DNA of 64,000 nucleotides from JAYEIA01 sp964472505 (GTDB lineage: Bacteria; Bacteroidota; Bacteroidia; Bacteroidales; JAADGE01), in the NCBI GenBank assembly GCA_964472505.1, contig CAYYQW010000003.1:34752-98751 (forward strand). Direction: 5' to 3'. Positions 9,810-18,314 of this stretch are shown in pieces (position 1 is the first letter of the stretch; the number at the start of each line of letters is the position of its first letter). A model generated the notes under the pieces. It made no database searches and had not been told where the DNA came from. It worked only from the letters and a program-made list of their open reading frames with translations. Both the position numbers and the translations under genes were made by a program.

Positions 9810-9925
9810 AAAAATCAATTGTTTAAATGTGTTGAAATGCAAATGGTATATCGCCGTCGGCATTTGTACAAGATACTAATGTACAAAAATTAATGCGATA
9901 TACTTAAACTATTTGATGAATGTGC

Positions 9926-10304
9926 CGGCTAAATATTATTTTGAGGTGCTAAAGTTTCTTTTTTTGATGCAGAAACAAATTATCAGACAGCTTATTTGAA
10001 TTGTTCGGAGTCTATCCTTATCGGGAAATAAGATAATAAGGTAAAATTATGCAGTTATGCTGTTTTCTACTGAGGTAAAACCCAATGAATAAGGTCTTTT
10101 AAAAACCTTATTTTTACAGTTTTAACCTCAGTAGAAAAATAGCACAATGATAACCAACCTTATTGACCTTATTGGTTATCATTGAGTTTTTCCGACAATA
10201 TATTTTCATGAAACTGTGGATGTGTGAAGTACTCCTAAATCCGATCTTAAATACGGCATAAAAATGAGAAACTAATCGCAACACTTCAAAATAATATTTA
10301 GCCG
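9926..10304. mobile_element. MITE-like element with 23-bp terminal inverted repeats and 7-bp target duplication
   Basis: The ends 9926-9948 and 10282-10304 are inverted copies with one mismatch in 23. They are flanked by identical AATGTGC at 9919-9925 and 10305-10311, as expected of a target-site duplication. The bases after the right copy continue as CGGCT, matching the insertion-site context. Inside are a long imperfect hairpin (10063-10081 with 10119-10139, enclosing 10088-10095 with 10105-10112) and a perfect 12-base inverted repeat (10146-10157 with 10172-10183). There is no transposase ORF, so it would depend on an enzyme supplied in trans. It accounts for the whole gap between the hydrolase and thioesterase genes. 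Confidence 0.7.
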
Positions 10305-10318
10305 AATGTGCCGGCTTT

Positions 10319-10753
10319 CTATTTGTTTGGTTTTTGTATGGCCGTCAGATTGGATTGAGATTTCACAACCAATTTTCCTTGGGCGTTATAGATTTTGCAT
10401 TCGGCATTAATTACGGTTTTGCCGTTTCGTATGATTTCGGATTTTGCCCGAACGGTATCGCCTTTTCTTACGGGTCGCAGAAATTCTGTATGCAAATTAA
10501 CCGATACAAAGGGTGTGGGTTTTTCAAGGCTTGCTACGGCAGCGCCTATAAGTTCATCGCAAATTAGTGCAGCCGATCCGCCGTGCAGCATGCCTCCGGG
10601 ATTGGTCATTTCTTCTCTAATCTCAATGTCGGCCGTAAGGCTTCCAAGTTCTATATCTACCAATTTCCCTTTTAGCCAAAGGCCTACGGGTGAAGGTGTT
10701 TGAGTAACAGTTTGACCGATTTGTCGTTTGAAATGTTCAATGGTTTTGTTCAT
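10319..10753 (-). CDS. PaaI-family hotdog thioesterase
   Basis: This is a 144-residue acyl-CoA thioesterase-like hotdog protein, presumably cytoplasmic. The central helix motif reads NPGGMLHGGSAALICDE (about 51-67), with His57 and Asp66 in the positions used by PaaI-type enzymes, followed by strands such as TPFVSVNLHTEFLRPVRKGD typical of the fold. The length fits the family. The substrate is not predictable. Its stop codon lies 8 bases from the target duplication of the MITE-like element. Confidence 0.85.
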   Translation of the reverse strand: MNKTIEHFKRQIGQTVTQTPSPVGLWLKGKLVDIELGSLTADIEIREEMTNPGGMLHGGSAALICDELIGAAVASLEKPTPFVSVNLHTEFLRPVRKGDTVRAKSEIIRNGKTVINAECKIYNAQGKLVVKSQSNLTAIQKPNK

Positions 10754-10927
10754 GTTTAAGTATTAAATTTTTGTAAATATATCATTTTTGATGAGAATGC
10801 ACTTGTTTGCTACGAAAATAAAAAAGAATCAGCGTATTTAGCCTATTTCTCCACTACAATTAAGTCGTTTTTTTGTGCGAAATGTTTTTTTGCGACATAT
10901 GGCATAAAGTTGAATGTTCTGATAAAG

Positions 10928-10963
10928 AAAGACCCGGAAAGACACAATGCGAACCGGGTCTGA
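10928..10963 (-). terminator. Probable terminator of gcvT
   Basis: An 8-base stem pairs AGACCCGG (10930-10937) with CCGGGTCT (10954-10961), about 20 bases past the gcvT stop codon. The loop is long (16 bases) and the following minus-strand sequence is only moderately U-rich, so it is a weak terminator. Confidence 0.5.
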
Positions 10964-10982
10964 GAATGTTGTTGAACTGTGC

Positions 10983-12071
10983 CTAAGCTTTATAAAAAGG
11001 CAGTTTTACAATTTCGGCTTTGAGTGATTTTTTACGTACTTTAATAAAAATTTCGGTACCGATTTTGTGCATGCCGCTTTTTACATAGCCCATTCCAATG
11101 CCTTGCTTGAGCATGGGCGACATGGTTCCGGAGGTAACTCGCCCGATGATATTCCCTTCGCTGTCGGTTATTTCATAGTCTTTTCGGGGAATGCCTCGTT
11201 CTTTCATAATAAAAGCTCGCAATCTTTGTTCGGGTCCTTCAGCTTTTTGCTTTTCAAACCTTTCGCGGTCAATGAAATCATTGCCTTCGGTGAATTTTGT
11301 AATCCAGCCCAAGCCGGCTTCAATGGGCGATGTGCTGTCATCAATATCGTTGCCGTATAGTGCCAAGCCTGCTTCGAGACGCAGCGTGTCGCGTGCAGCC
11401 AGTCCGGCCGGCATAATGTTAAATTCTTTACCGGCTTCAAATACGGCTTCCCAAAGTTTTGGGGCATTTTCATTATAGACATACAGTTCAAAGCCGCCCG
11501 ATCCGGTATATCCGGTTGCCGAAATAATAACTTCATCGATTCCGCCCATGGGGCCTGTTACAAATGTGTAATATTTTATGTCATCTAAATTAATATTGGT
11601 GATTTTCTGCAATACTTTAGCGGCATTGGGGCCTTGAACGGCGAGCTGTGAAGTATGGTCGGAACCGTTTTCAAGTTCGGCTCCTGCGGTGTTTTGCTCG
11701 TTTACCCAAGCCCAATCTTTTTCGATATTCGCTGCATTTACTACCAGCAAATATTTTTCTTCTTCGTAATGATAAACCAATAAATCATCCACAATACCGC
11801 CTTTGCCGTTTGGCATGCAGTTGTATTGGATTTTTCCGGGCGTAAGTTTTGATACATCGTTGGTTGTGATGTGTTGCACTAATTCAAAGGCTTTCGGGCC
11901 TTTTACCCAAAATTCGCCCATGTGCGATACATCAAATACGCCGACATTTTTGCGTACATTGATATGTTCTTCATTTACGCCGCTGTATTCAACGGGCATT
12001 TCATAGCCGGCAAATTCTGTCATTTTGCCGCCCATTTCTTTGTGAAATTTATTAAAAGCTGTGGTTTTCAT
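10983..12071 (-). CDS. gcvT: Aminomethyltransferase, T-protein of the glycine cleavage system
   Basis: GcvT takes the aminomethyl group from the lipoylated H-protein and gives 5,10-methylene-tetrahydrofolate plus ammonia. The 362-residue length is standard. The N-terminal GCV_T domain shows TTAFNKFHKEMGG, DVSHMGEF and TTNDVSKL. The substrate region has TGYTGSGGFELY, the folate-site segment RDTLRLEAGL follows, and the C-terminal barrel has GRVTSGTMSPMLKQGIGMGYV. The other gcv genes are not adjacent. The H-like proteins at 49-53 kb are membrane-anchored and are not its normal partner. Confidence 0.97.
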   Translation of the reverse strand: MKTTAFNKFHKEMGGKMTEFAGYEMPVEYSGVNEEHINVRKNVGVFDVSHMGEFWVKGPKAFELVQHITTNDVSKLTPGKIQYNCMPNGKGGIVDDLLVYHYEEEKYLLVVNAANIEKDWAWVNEQNTAGAELENGSDHTSQLAVQGPNAAKVLQKITNINLDDIKYYTFVTGPMGGIDEVIISATGYTGSGGFELYVYNENAPKLWEAVFEAGKEFNIMPAGLAARDTLRLEAGLALYGNDIDDSTSPIEAGLGWITKFTEGNDFIDRERFEKQKAEGPEQRLRAFIMKERGIPRKDYEITDSEGNIIGRVTSGTMSPMLKQGIGMGYVKSGMHKIGTEIFIKVRKKSLKAEIVKLPFYKA

Positions 12072-12223
12072 AATGTTTTTTTAAAATAATTAGTGAAAAC
12101 CCCGTATTTCAATAATCTAAGGCTTTTATTATTAAAAAGTCAAGGGTTGGTTGAAATCGGGAATAATTTGACCGCAAGATAAAAATAATTTTCGGGTACT
12201 TGTAATGATTTATAACAGTATGT

Positions 12224-12300
12224 AGTTTGCAAACTGTAATGAAGCTAATAATCAACACTATAAGTGAAATAAATATACTTTGGCAAAGTTCTCATTTTCA
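12224..12300 (+). repeat. Dispersed repeat A, copy 1
   Basis: These 77 bases match 63327-63403 with only four differences, 51 kb away. The copy contains the palindrome AGTTTGCAAACT (12224-12235) and ACTTTGGCAAAGT (12277-12289). It reaches exactly to the stop codon of the neighbouring minus-strand gene at 12298-12300. Confidence 0.85.
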
Positions 12301-13287
12301 CGGTGCGTTTTGAACACGCGCCGAAAGTGGTTTGTCACTTACTTTGGACAAACGGATAGTACCGGATTTTGTTTTCAGATTTATTTCTTTACAATTACTC
12401 AGATAGTCTATTGTATAATTTTCGGACAGTATATTTGTTGCATCTTTATCTGCCTTGAAATAGCCCTTGCATTCCAAATCGCCTTTTACAGAATATCTGC
12501 AAACTTTAAATAAATGTTTTTCAGCTGCGAGCAGAAACCATGAGCCGGCACCTTCTCCGCCGTGCCAAATGGCATCTTCGGGAACCGATGGATGTTTTTG
12601 CGGAGCGGCTAAGGTGCTTTTCAGATGTTTGTGATTGAGTTTGGGCGGGGAAAACTTTATTTCTTTAAATTGTTTAGCTTTTCGTGTTTGAAAAGAAAGC
12701 GCCAGAACATTTGTTTTCGGTGTGGGTGTCAGCGGGCAGAAGAGATACAATTTAAGGGCGTGCAGTAATTTTGGTTTTCCGGCTCTGATGACCGAGTTTA
12801 CAAAGCGCGAGCAGTTTGATCCTTTTGGTACAAAGGGGCCGTAAGCCATAGGGCTTTGTTTTTGCAGGGCAAGTGCTTTGTTATACGATTTATCAAAATT
12901 TATCGGTGTGTAGGAAGCAAAAATATCTCCCGATCCGTGAAAAACATCACTGCTTTGTAACTCAGTGAGTATTTCTTCATAATTTTTTATCTTAAAATTG
13001 TTTTCGGATAAAACAACTTTTGTATTAATAATCAGTTCATTGTCGGTTTCCATGCTTCTTACACGTCCTTTCTGATACGGTGTATGGTATCTCCCAAAAT
13101 CAAAGTAGCGGCATTCTCTTGTTTTTTTGTTAATAAGTAAAACTGCTGCATGTCCTACTTTGTAGAAGTTATTATGCGCTATACCTAAAGCATTTAAAAA
13201 CGGATCGTACCAAGCTCCGGCTTGTTTGCAGTATGTGTCGGGCCAAGCCAGTGCTATGGCTAAGCCCGTATATTTCTTAGTGTTCAT
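12298..13287 (-). CDS. Uncharacterised protein with a possible circularly permuted papain-like site (DUF6695-like)
   Basis: This is a 329-residue protein without a signal peptide. It starts with ALAWPDTYCKQAGAWYD and carries YKVGHAAVLLIN (His46) before GSNCSRFVNSVIRAG (Cys159). The order histidine-in-GHAAV then cysteine-in-NCS is what permuted NlpC/P60-type (YiiX/LRAT-like) enzymes show, so a cysteine hydrolase or acyltransferase is possible. This is inference. From memory the family may be DUF6695. The last dozen codons lie in a sequence repeated in inverted orientation at 21.74 kb, so the native C-terminus may have been replaced. The nearest neighbour upstream is a redoxin. Confidence 0.7.
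   Translation of the reverse strand: MNTKKYTGLAIALAWPDTYCKQAGAWYDPFLNALGIAHNNFYKVGHAAVLLINKKTRECRYFDFGRYHTPYQKGRVRSMETDNELIINTKVVLSENNFKIKNYEEILTELQSSDVFHGSGDIFASYTPINFDKSYNKALALQKQSPMAYGPFVPKGSNCSRFVNSVIRAGKPKLLHALKLYLFCPLTPTPKTNVLALSFQTRKAKQFKEIKFSPPKLNHKHLKSTLAAPQKHPSVPEDAIWHGGEGAGSWFLLAAEKHLFKVCRYSVKGDLECKGYFKADKDATNILSENYTIDYLSNCKEINLKTKSGTIRLSKVSDKPLSARVQNAP
12301..12333 (-). repeat. Repeat B, copy 1 (hairpin at the 3' end of a coding region)
   Basis: Read on the minus strand this 33-base stretch matches 21740-21772 with about four differences. It can fold as CGGTGCG against CGCGCCG (12301-12307 with 12317-12323). Here it codes for the last residues (SARVQNAP) of the uncharacterised protein, directly next to repeat A. 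Confidence 0.55.
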
Positions 13288-13329
13288 ACCGAAATTCTTT
13301 TCTGAATTATTGTTAGAATCATAAATGGC

Positions 13330-13875
13330 TTATGTAATGCCGGCAAATGCTTTTAGTTGTTCAAAATCCACATGATCTTCCAAGTTTTTTCCGTAATGCG
13401 CTTTTACTATTTTGAAGTTTTCGTCAATAAAAAAGTCTGCCGGAATTAGGGTATTTGAAGCCTTTTTATCTTTAGGCGTGTCAATGGTTTTTGCAAATTT
13501 TGAAGCAGCTTTAATATCAGCTTGAAAAAAGGTTTTCATCATTTTAAGGGCAGAGTTTTCTATACCGTATTTGTTGTAAATCTTTTTTTCGGGGTCGCCA
13601 ATCAGAGGGTAGGGTGAAATGCCTTTATGAAAAGCACTTTTCAAAAGCTTATCGGGTGCGCTTTCAAAAAAAAGAATCAACTGAGTGCCTGATTTTTCCA
13701 GCTTCATACGATTGCCGATTAGTTGGTGAACTCTTAGATTGCAAAACGGGCATGCCACATTTCGCATAAAACTCAGTATTATTTTTTTGCCTTTATAGTC
13801 AGAAAGTTTAATTTGCTTTCCGTATATATCACTTGTTGTAAAATCAATGGCTTTAGCGCCTGCTTGTATTTTCAT
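13330..13875 (-). CDS. AhpC/TSA-family redoxin
   Basis: This is a 181-residue peroxiredoxin/thioredoxin-fold protein, probably reducing peroxides or disulfides in the cytoplasm (no signal peptide). The N-terminal strand pattern AGAKAIDFTTSDIYGKQIKL and the active site NVACPFCNLRVH (Cys42, Cys45) are typical of the AhpC-TSA family with a CxxC pair. The C-terminal half has TLIPADFFIDENFKIVKAHYG. It is 42 bases upstream of the uncharacterised gene, so the two may be co-transcribed. Confidence 0.85.
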   Translation of the reverse strand: MKIQAGAKAIDFTTSDIYGKQIKLSDYKGKKIILSFMRNVACPFCNLRVHQLIGNRMKLEKSGTQLILFFESAPDKLLKSAFHKGISPYPLIGDPEKKIYNKYGIENSALKMMKTFFQADIKAASKFAKTIDTPKDKKASNTLIPADFFIDENFKIVKAHYGKNLEDHVDFEQLKAFAGIT

Positions 13876-14279
13876 GATGTTCGTCTTTTTGTATTTATGT
13901 TTATGTGTTTATATATTTAGTCGCAATAAATGCTGAAGCCTGACATTTATTTCCCGGTGTTTGATAAAAAAAACAATTAGGTCTTGTAAATTGTTGATTT
14001 ATAAGAGTTTCCAATCATTTTGAATTAGGCATTTTATTAATAATTACATTATTTTGATTCACAGGCTTTACAAAAGCTATGATTTGCAAAAAATGTTTCT
14101 GCGATTAAGAATGCAGGCTGCAAAATATGATTTTTCTCGCATTTATATTCTATCAATCCCCCTGCCCTTCCGAAATAATCGGAACAGGCACTTCTCCAAG
14201 GGGAATCCGAAAATCGCCGGTCTGCTGTAATTTTAAAATTTGTCGTATTCATACGCCTAATTCAATAATTCTTTATGTT
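13876..14279. other. Intergenic region with a hairpin, no convincing gene
   Basis: A possible 67-codon minus frame (14049-14252) overlaps a folded element. TTCCGA (14068-14073 numbering shifted to 14168-14173) pairs with TCGGAA (14179-14184), closed by CCTG/CAGG at 14161-14164 and 14185-14188. The strong structure and lack of family features make a repeat more likely than a protein. I see nothing else here. Confidence 0.4.
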
Positions 14280-15686
14280 TTAAAGATTTAGTTTTTTAGC
14301 AATCGACATGAAATTATCGAAGAAACGGTCTATATCTTTTGTTTGTGTTTGGGCATTGGCAACTACCCATCTGAAAGCAAATTCGTTATTGATATAACCG
14401 TAGTTAACTATTGACTTTCCTGATTTTCGAAGTGCTTCCCGTATATTTTCATTGCCTTTGTTCAACGATATGCCGGACTTTGTAATGTATCGAAAGCAGA
14501 CGGTGAGTGATTGGCGCGGCGCAAGCAGTTCCAGATGTTTGTCGGCTTTTACTTTCTTTTCAAAATATTCTGCCGCATGCAGTTGGTTGTCAATATGATC
14601 GGCATAAGCTTTGTCGCCATAGTATTTCCAAGCTAACCAGAGCTTTAGAGCATCTACTCTGCGACCGCATTGAACGGATTTTTTACCCAAATCACAAGAA
14701 GCTGTTTCTGTTTCGTGGAAAATATAATCGTTGTCCAAATCGGTAAGGTTTTTATATAATTGTTGTTTGTGGTTTACTAATATCACGGAACAGATTAAGG
14801 GGATATTCATTAACTTGTGGGGATTCCAGGCGAGTGAATCTGATTTCTCAATGCCTTTAAAAAGATGTTTGGTTTTGGATGTTAATTGCAGCGAAGCACC
14901 GAATGACCCGTCCACATGGAACCAAATAGCGTGTTTTTCGGCGATTTCGGCAATTTGCTCAAACGGGTCAAAAGCTCCCAGCATGGTTGTAGCTGCTGTG
15001 GCTGATATGAAAAATGGCTTTTCGTTTTTTTGGATAGAATTTATGATTTCTTTTTCCAATTCTTCCGGAATCATGCGACCGTTCTCATCCGTTTTAATCT
15101 TATAAATTTGCTTAGTGCCAATGCCGAGCAGGTTGGCATTGGTCTCTAAAGAATAATGAGCTTGGTCTGAAGTGAATACCGACAGCTTGGGTAAACCGTA
15201 AATGCCTTCTGCTTTTATGTTGGGATATAGTTTGTTACGTGCCGAAAACATGGCTACTAAATTTGCATTGCTGCCGCCGGTAACAAATATTCCGTCTCCG
15301 TTTTGGTAGCCGGTAATTTTGCACATTTTCTTTATCATTTCAGCCTCAATTAAGGTAGCTACCGGGGCTACTTCGTAGGTGTACATGGATGTATTGGTGA
15401 GCGCGCTTAACACTTCGCCAAAAAATGCCGGCAGATTAAAACCACCGTACAGTTGATTGAAAAATTGTCGATTACCGGTGTTTACTGCATATTCTAAGTA
15501 TTGTTTTATGAGTTTTATCAGTTGGCTTTCATCAGTGCCGTTTTTTTGGATTTCAAAATCAATTAGCTCAGCTAATGCTTTCGGATTTTTGTAATTTACA
15601 ACCGGCACATGGTCTGCATTCATGTTTTCGATGTATTCTTCGGTAATATTGTGAAATTCTTTTATGATTTGTTTTTGTAATTTCAT
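14280..15686 (-). CDS. PLP-dependent group II amino-acid decarboxylase (glutamate/cysteine-sulfinate/aromatic type)
   Basis: This 468-residue enzyme belongs to the pyridoxal-deC family. The PLP-binding lysine is Lys291 in AWNPHKLMN. His178 in DQAHYSLE stacks on the cofactor and Asp259 in FHVDGSFG holds the ring nitrogen. TGGSNANLVAMFSAR binds the phosphate. The length matches GAD-like and sulfinoalanine decarboxylases. The family covers glutamate, aspartate, aromatic amino acids and cysteine sulfinate, and I cannot pick one from sequence. A cysteine-dioxygenase-like gene 4 kb away on the same strand makes cysteine sulfinate an attractive but unproven substrate. Confidence 0.9.
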   Translation of the reverse strand: MKLQKQIIKEFHNITEEYIENMNADHVPVVNYKNPKALAELIDFEIQKNGTDESQLIKLIKQYLEYAVNTGNRQFFNQLYGGFNLPAFFGEVLSALTNTSMYTYEVAPVATLIEAEMIKKMCKITGYQNGDGIFVTGGSNANLVAMFSARNKLYPNIKAEGIYGLPKLSVFTSDQAHYSLETNANLLGIGTKQIYKIKTDENGRMIPEELEKEIINSIQKNEKPFFISATAATTMLGAFDPFEQIAEIAEKHAIWFHVDGSFGASLQLTSKTKHLFKGIEKSDSLAWNPHKLMNIPLICSVILVNHKQQLYKNLTDLDNDYIFHETETASCDLGKKSVQCGRRVDALKLWLAWKYYGDKAYADHIDNQLHAAEYFEKKVKADKHLELLAPRQSLTVCFRYITKSGISLNKGNENIREALRKSGKSIVNYGYINNEFAFRWVVANAQTQTKDIDRFFDNFMSIAKKLNL

Positions 15687-15843
15687 ATATGATTTTTTTA
15701 AAATCCTTAATCGGATATTAAGATAAAATAGTGTTTATTTTGTATTTCTTTATTAGTGTTGCTTTTATAAAATTCGGTTGTAAATATGAGCGAAATCTTA
15801 AATGCAATAATATACTTTATAATTGACTGATAATGAGCAACCA

Positions 15844-15869
15844 CTTCGAGGGTCTTCGACCGCTCGAAG
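15844..15869. repeat. Perfect hairpin in the 15687-15999 gap
   Basis: CTTCGAG (15844-15850) pairs with CTCGAAG (15863-15869) and GGTC with GACC inside, leaving a TTC loop and one bulged G. It sits in a 313-base gap that otherwise shows nothing. On the plus strand it is followed by GGTTTTATTT. It may be a transcript end for the minus-strand gene at 16000 or a small mobile hairpin. Confidence 0.5.
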
Positions 15870-15999
15870 GGTTTTATTTGATAACTAATTTGAAGAGCCT
15901 TGCTTTATTAGCTTTTTATCTGAACAAAAACTTATTAAAGAAATAATTGACCGGGTAATAATCTTTGTTTTGTCAGAATAAACGCACAGTTTGTGAGCT

Positions 16000-17274
16000 T
16001 CATACTTTTATTCCTACTATCACTACATCGTCGGTTTGTTCATTGTCGCCTTTCCAGCGGGTAAAGATTTTTTCGAGAATACTTTTTTGCATCTCCGGCT
16101 CGTAAGGAGATATTTCTAAAAGCAGTTTTCTGAATTTTTTACTTAAAAACTTTCTGTTTTTATTACCGCCAAATTGGTCTTGAAAGCCGTCGGAATATAT
16201 ATATACAGTACTTCCTTTTTCGAGATTAAAATTGTGCAAATCATATTGTTTTTCTGTGCCTAAACCGCCTATGGCGCTGCGCGAAGCTTTTATGACTTCC
16301 ATTTCGCCGTCTTTAACTATGCAGAGAGGATTTTTGGCTCCGGAATAGTACAGTTTGTTTTGCTCAGTATCAAAAGTCAATACGGCAATGTCCATGCCGT
16401 CGTTTACGCGTTTTTCGGCACTTTCTTTATTAAGGCTTGCCGTAATTTTTTTATTAAGCTCGTTTAATATTTCATCGGGCATTATGATTTTTTTATTTTC
16501 AATAATTTCGCTTAGGTAGTTGTAGCCCAACAGCGTCATGAATGCGCCCGGAACACCGTGCCCGGTACAATCGGCGGCTATGGCTATTTTGTAGTGACCG
16601 ATGCGGTGAAACCAATAAAAATCGCCGCTTACCATGCTGTGCGGTTTGAAAAAAGTGAATGCTTCATCAAAGAGCTTTTTCAGGTAATCCGGTTTGCCCA
16701 GAACAGCTTCTTGTATTCGAGATGCGTAGGTTATGCTGTCGGTAATATTTTTATTTTTCTCGGTAATTAATTCGTTTTGTTTCCGGATGCTTCGTTCCAA
16801 ACGCAGACGTTCGCGAATATCTCTGGCATAAATAATAATTACGGGTTTATCATCATAAATGAGCACTTTGGCACTGCATTCAACATCAATGAGTTCGGCT
16901 TGTGCCGTGAGAAAGGGTAAATTTTGGTAAACCAAGCCTTTTTTCTCCCATACTTCGGCAATGGTCTCTGCGCTCAGTTTCCACAGCTCTCTGGGGTGTA
17001 GGTCGTGAATGGTTTTTTTTATCAATTTGGCATGCGGGTAGCCTAAAACTTTGGAAGCTTGATTATTGGCGTTATAAATTTTCCCGGTAGCAATATCAAT
17101 GGTAAGAATAATGTCGTTGGCTTTTTTGCTGATGGTCTCGAAATTATGTTTTTCAATTTCAAGTTGGGCTGCTTTTTTTCGAGTATCTTCCAACCTGAAA
17201 TAAAAGTTAGCCGCAAAAAACACGGCGAGCATCATCACAGAGCCAAAAACGGAATATATCAGCGGAAGTTCCAT
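16000..17274 (-). CDS. Membrane-anchored PAS-SpoIIE protein phosphatase
   Basis: This is a PP2C-type serine phosphatase with a sensor. One membrane segment (about 6-26) is followed by a short coiled coil, a PAS domain (about 48-160, with NDIILTIDIATGKIYNANNQA and a PAC-like end), a linker helix and a SpoIIE domain (about 205-424). Metal-site motifs include SGDFYWF, AIAADCTGHGVPGAFMTLLG, YIYSDGFQDQFGG and NEQTDDVVIVGIKV. Such proteins dephosphorylate anti-sigma antagonists or STAS proteins. It starts 5 bases after the membrane-redoxin gene stops, so the two form an operon, suggesting that the phosphatase signals a redox state. Confidence 0.9.
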   Translation of the reverse strand: MELPLIYSVFGSVMMLAVFFAANFYFRLEDTRKKAAQLEIEKHNFETISKKANDIILTIDIATGKIYNANNQASKVLGYPHAKLIKKTIHDLHPRELWKLSAETIAEVWEKKGLVYQNLPFLTAQAELIDVECSAKVLIYDDKPVIIIYARDIRERLRLERSIRKQNELITEKNKNITDSITYASRIQEAVLGKPDYLKKLFDEAFTFFKPHSMVSGDFYWFHRIGHYKIAIAADCTGHGVPGAFMTLLGYNYLSEIIENKKIIMPDEILNELNKKITASLNKESAEKRVNDGMDIAVLTFDTEQNKLYYSGAKNPLCIVKDGEMEVIKASRSAIGGLGTEKQYDLHNFNLEKGSTVYIYSDGFQDQFGGNKNRKFLSKKFRKLLLEISPYEPEMQKSILEKIFTRWKGDNEQTDDVVIVGIKV

Positions 17275-17279
17275 AAGGG

Positions 17280-18260
17280 TTATTTTAGGTTTTCAACAAT
17301 GGGAAAAATACGTTTGGGGTTTAGAAATTCCCCTACGCGGTCGGAGCGAGAAGTAAAAACCACCGTACCTTCTTTATCAACCAAAAAAGATGCCGGCAGC
17401 GGCATGCCTTCGTCATGCTCGGCAGCGCCCATGAGTTCAAAGTCGGGCAGGCGAATGCCGTATTCTTGGGCGACTTTCATTTTTTCATCAGAGAGAATAA
17501 TATAGTCGATTCCGAGTTTTTTAGCCATTTCTCTGTTTATGCCGGCCGGGTCGGGGCCGATTGCCATGAGTATGATATTTTTTTCTTCGAACCGGTGGCT
17601 TTCATTCATGTATGTTCTCATAATCATGTGGCAATAGGGGCACCAATCGCCGCGTACAAAAATAAGCAGCACGTGGCGCTTGCCGTGATAGTCTGAAAGC
17701 CGAATGCCGTTGCCGTATTGATCGGGCAGCAGAAAATCCGGAGCTTTGACCCCCGGGCTTGCTTTGTAGCCGTTGCTTGCTCCTTTTTGCAGCATAAAAG
17801 CATTTTTTATGATAATGTGTGTATGCATCATTAGTATCACAATCGAAAGGTATGCCGGAAACAGATACAGCCATTTTTCCGGAAACAGCAAGAGTTTTAT
17901 ACCTACAAGAGCCATTGCCGCCATAAGCGTCATCAGCTCAAAATAGCGGAAACGTGCGTAGGCAAATATTTTTATAAAAACCATGCGTGTAATTAATCCG
18001 GCCGTAAAAACCAGCATTGAAATGCCGGCATAAGGAAAACCGCCAATGCTGCGTTCCATTATCACCGCCAAAACTGCCGCAATTATCGGTAAAGAAATGT
18101 GTTGAAAGCGGCTTGTGATTTTTTGATTATCAATTACGGCAAATATCAGTGCCACAGTGGCAGTTAATTCAGCGGCCAAATGGTAATTGTGGTAGCTTTG
18201 AAAAACGGCAAACGGCAATAACATAAGTGCCGAAAATGTGAGTATATTAATGTTTTTCAT
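17280..18260 (-). CDS. Polytopic membrane protein fused to a redoxin domain
   Basis: The first 155 of 326 residues form about five or six hydrophobic segments. After a linker (ASNGYKASPG) comes an AhpC/TSA-type redoxin domain (about 170-326) starting APDFLLPDQYGNGIRLSDY, with the active site RGDWCPYC (Cys207, Cys210) and ASFLVDKEGTVVFTSRSDRVGE. The redoxin probably hangs from the inner membrane. Which side it faces cannot be decided safely. It is the first gene of a two-gene operon with the PAS-SpoIIE phosphatase. Confidence 0.8.
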   Translation of the reverse strand: MKNINILTFSALMLLPFAVFQSYHNYHLAAELTATVALIFAVIDNQKITSRFQHISLPIIAAVLAVIMERSIGGFPYAGISMLVFTAGLITRMVFIKIFAYARFRYFELMTLMAAMALVGIKLLLFPEKWLYLFPAYLSIVILMMHTHIIIKNAFMLQKGASNGYKASPGVKAPDFLLPDQYGNGIRLSDYHGKRHVLLIFVRGDWCPYCHMIMRTYMNESHRFEEKNIILMAIGPDPAGINREMAKKLGIDYIILSDEKMKVAQEYGIRLPDFELMGAAEHDEGMPLPASFLVDKEGTVVFTSRSDRVGEFLNPKRIFPIVENLK

Positions 18261-18314
18261 GACTTGCTTTTTTGGAGAATGCTTGGATAAATAATACGCT
18301 TCTGTTTCATGACT

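Noticed and set aside
14049..14252. 67-codon minus-strand ORF
   Set aside because: It overlaps a folded repeat-like element, has no recognisable domain and reads like translated hairpin sequence.
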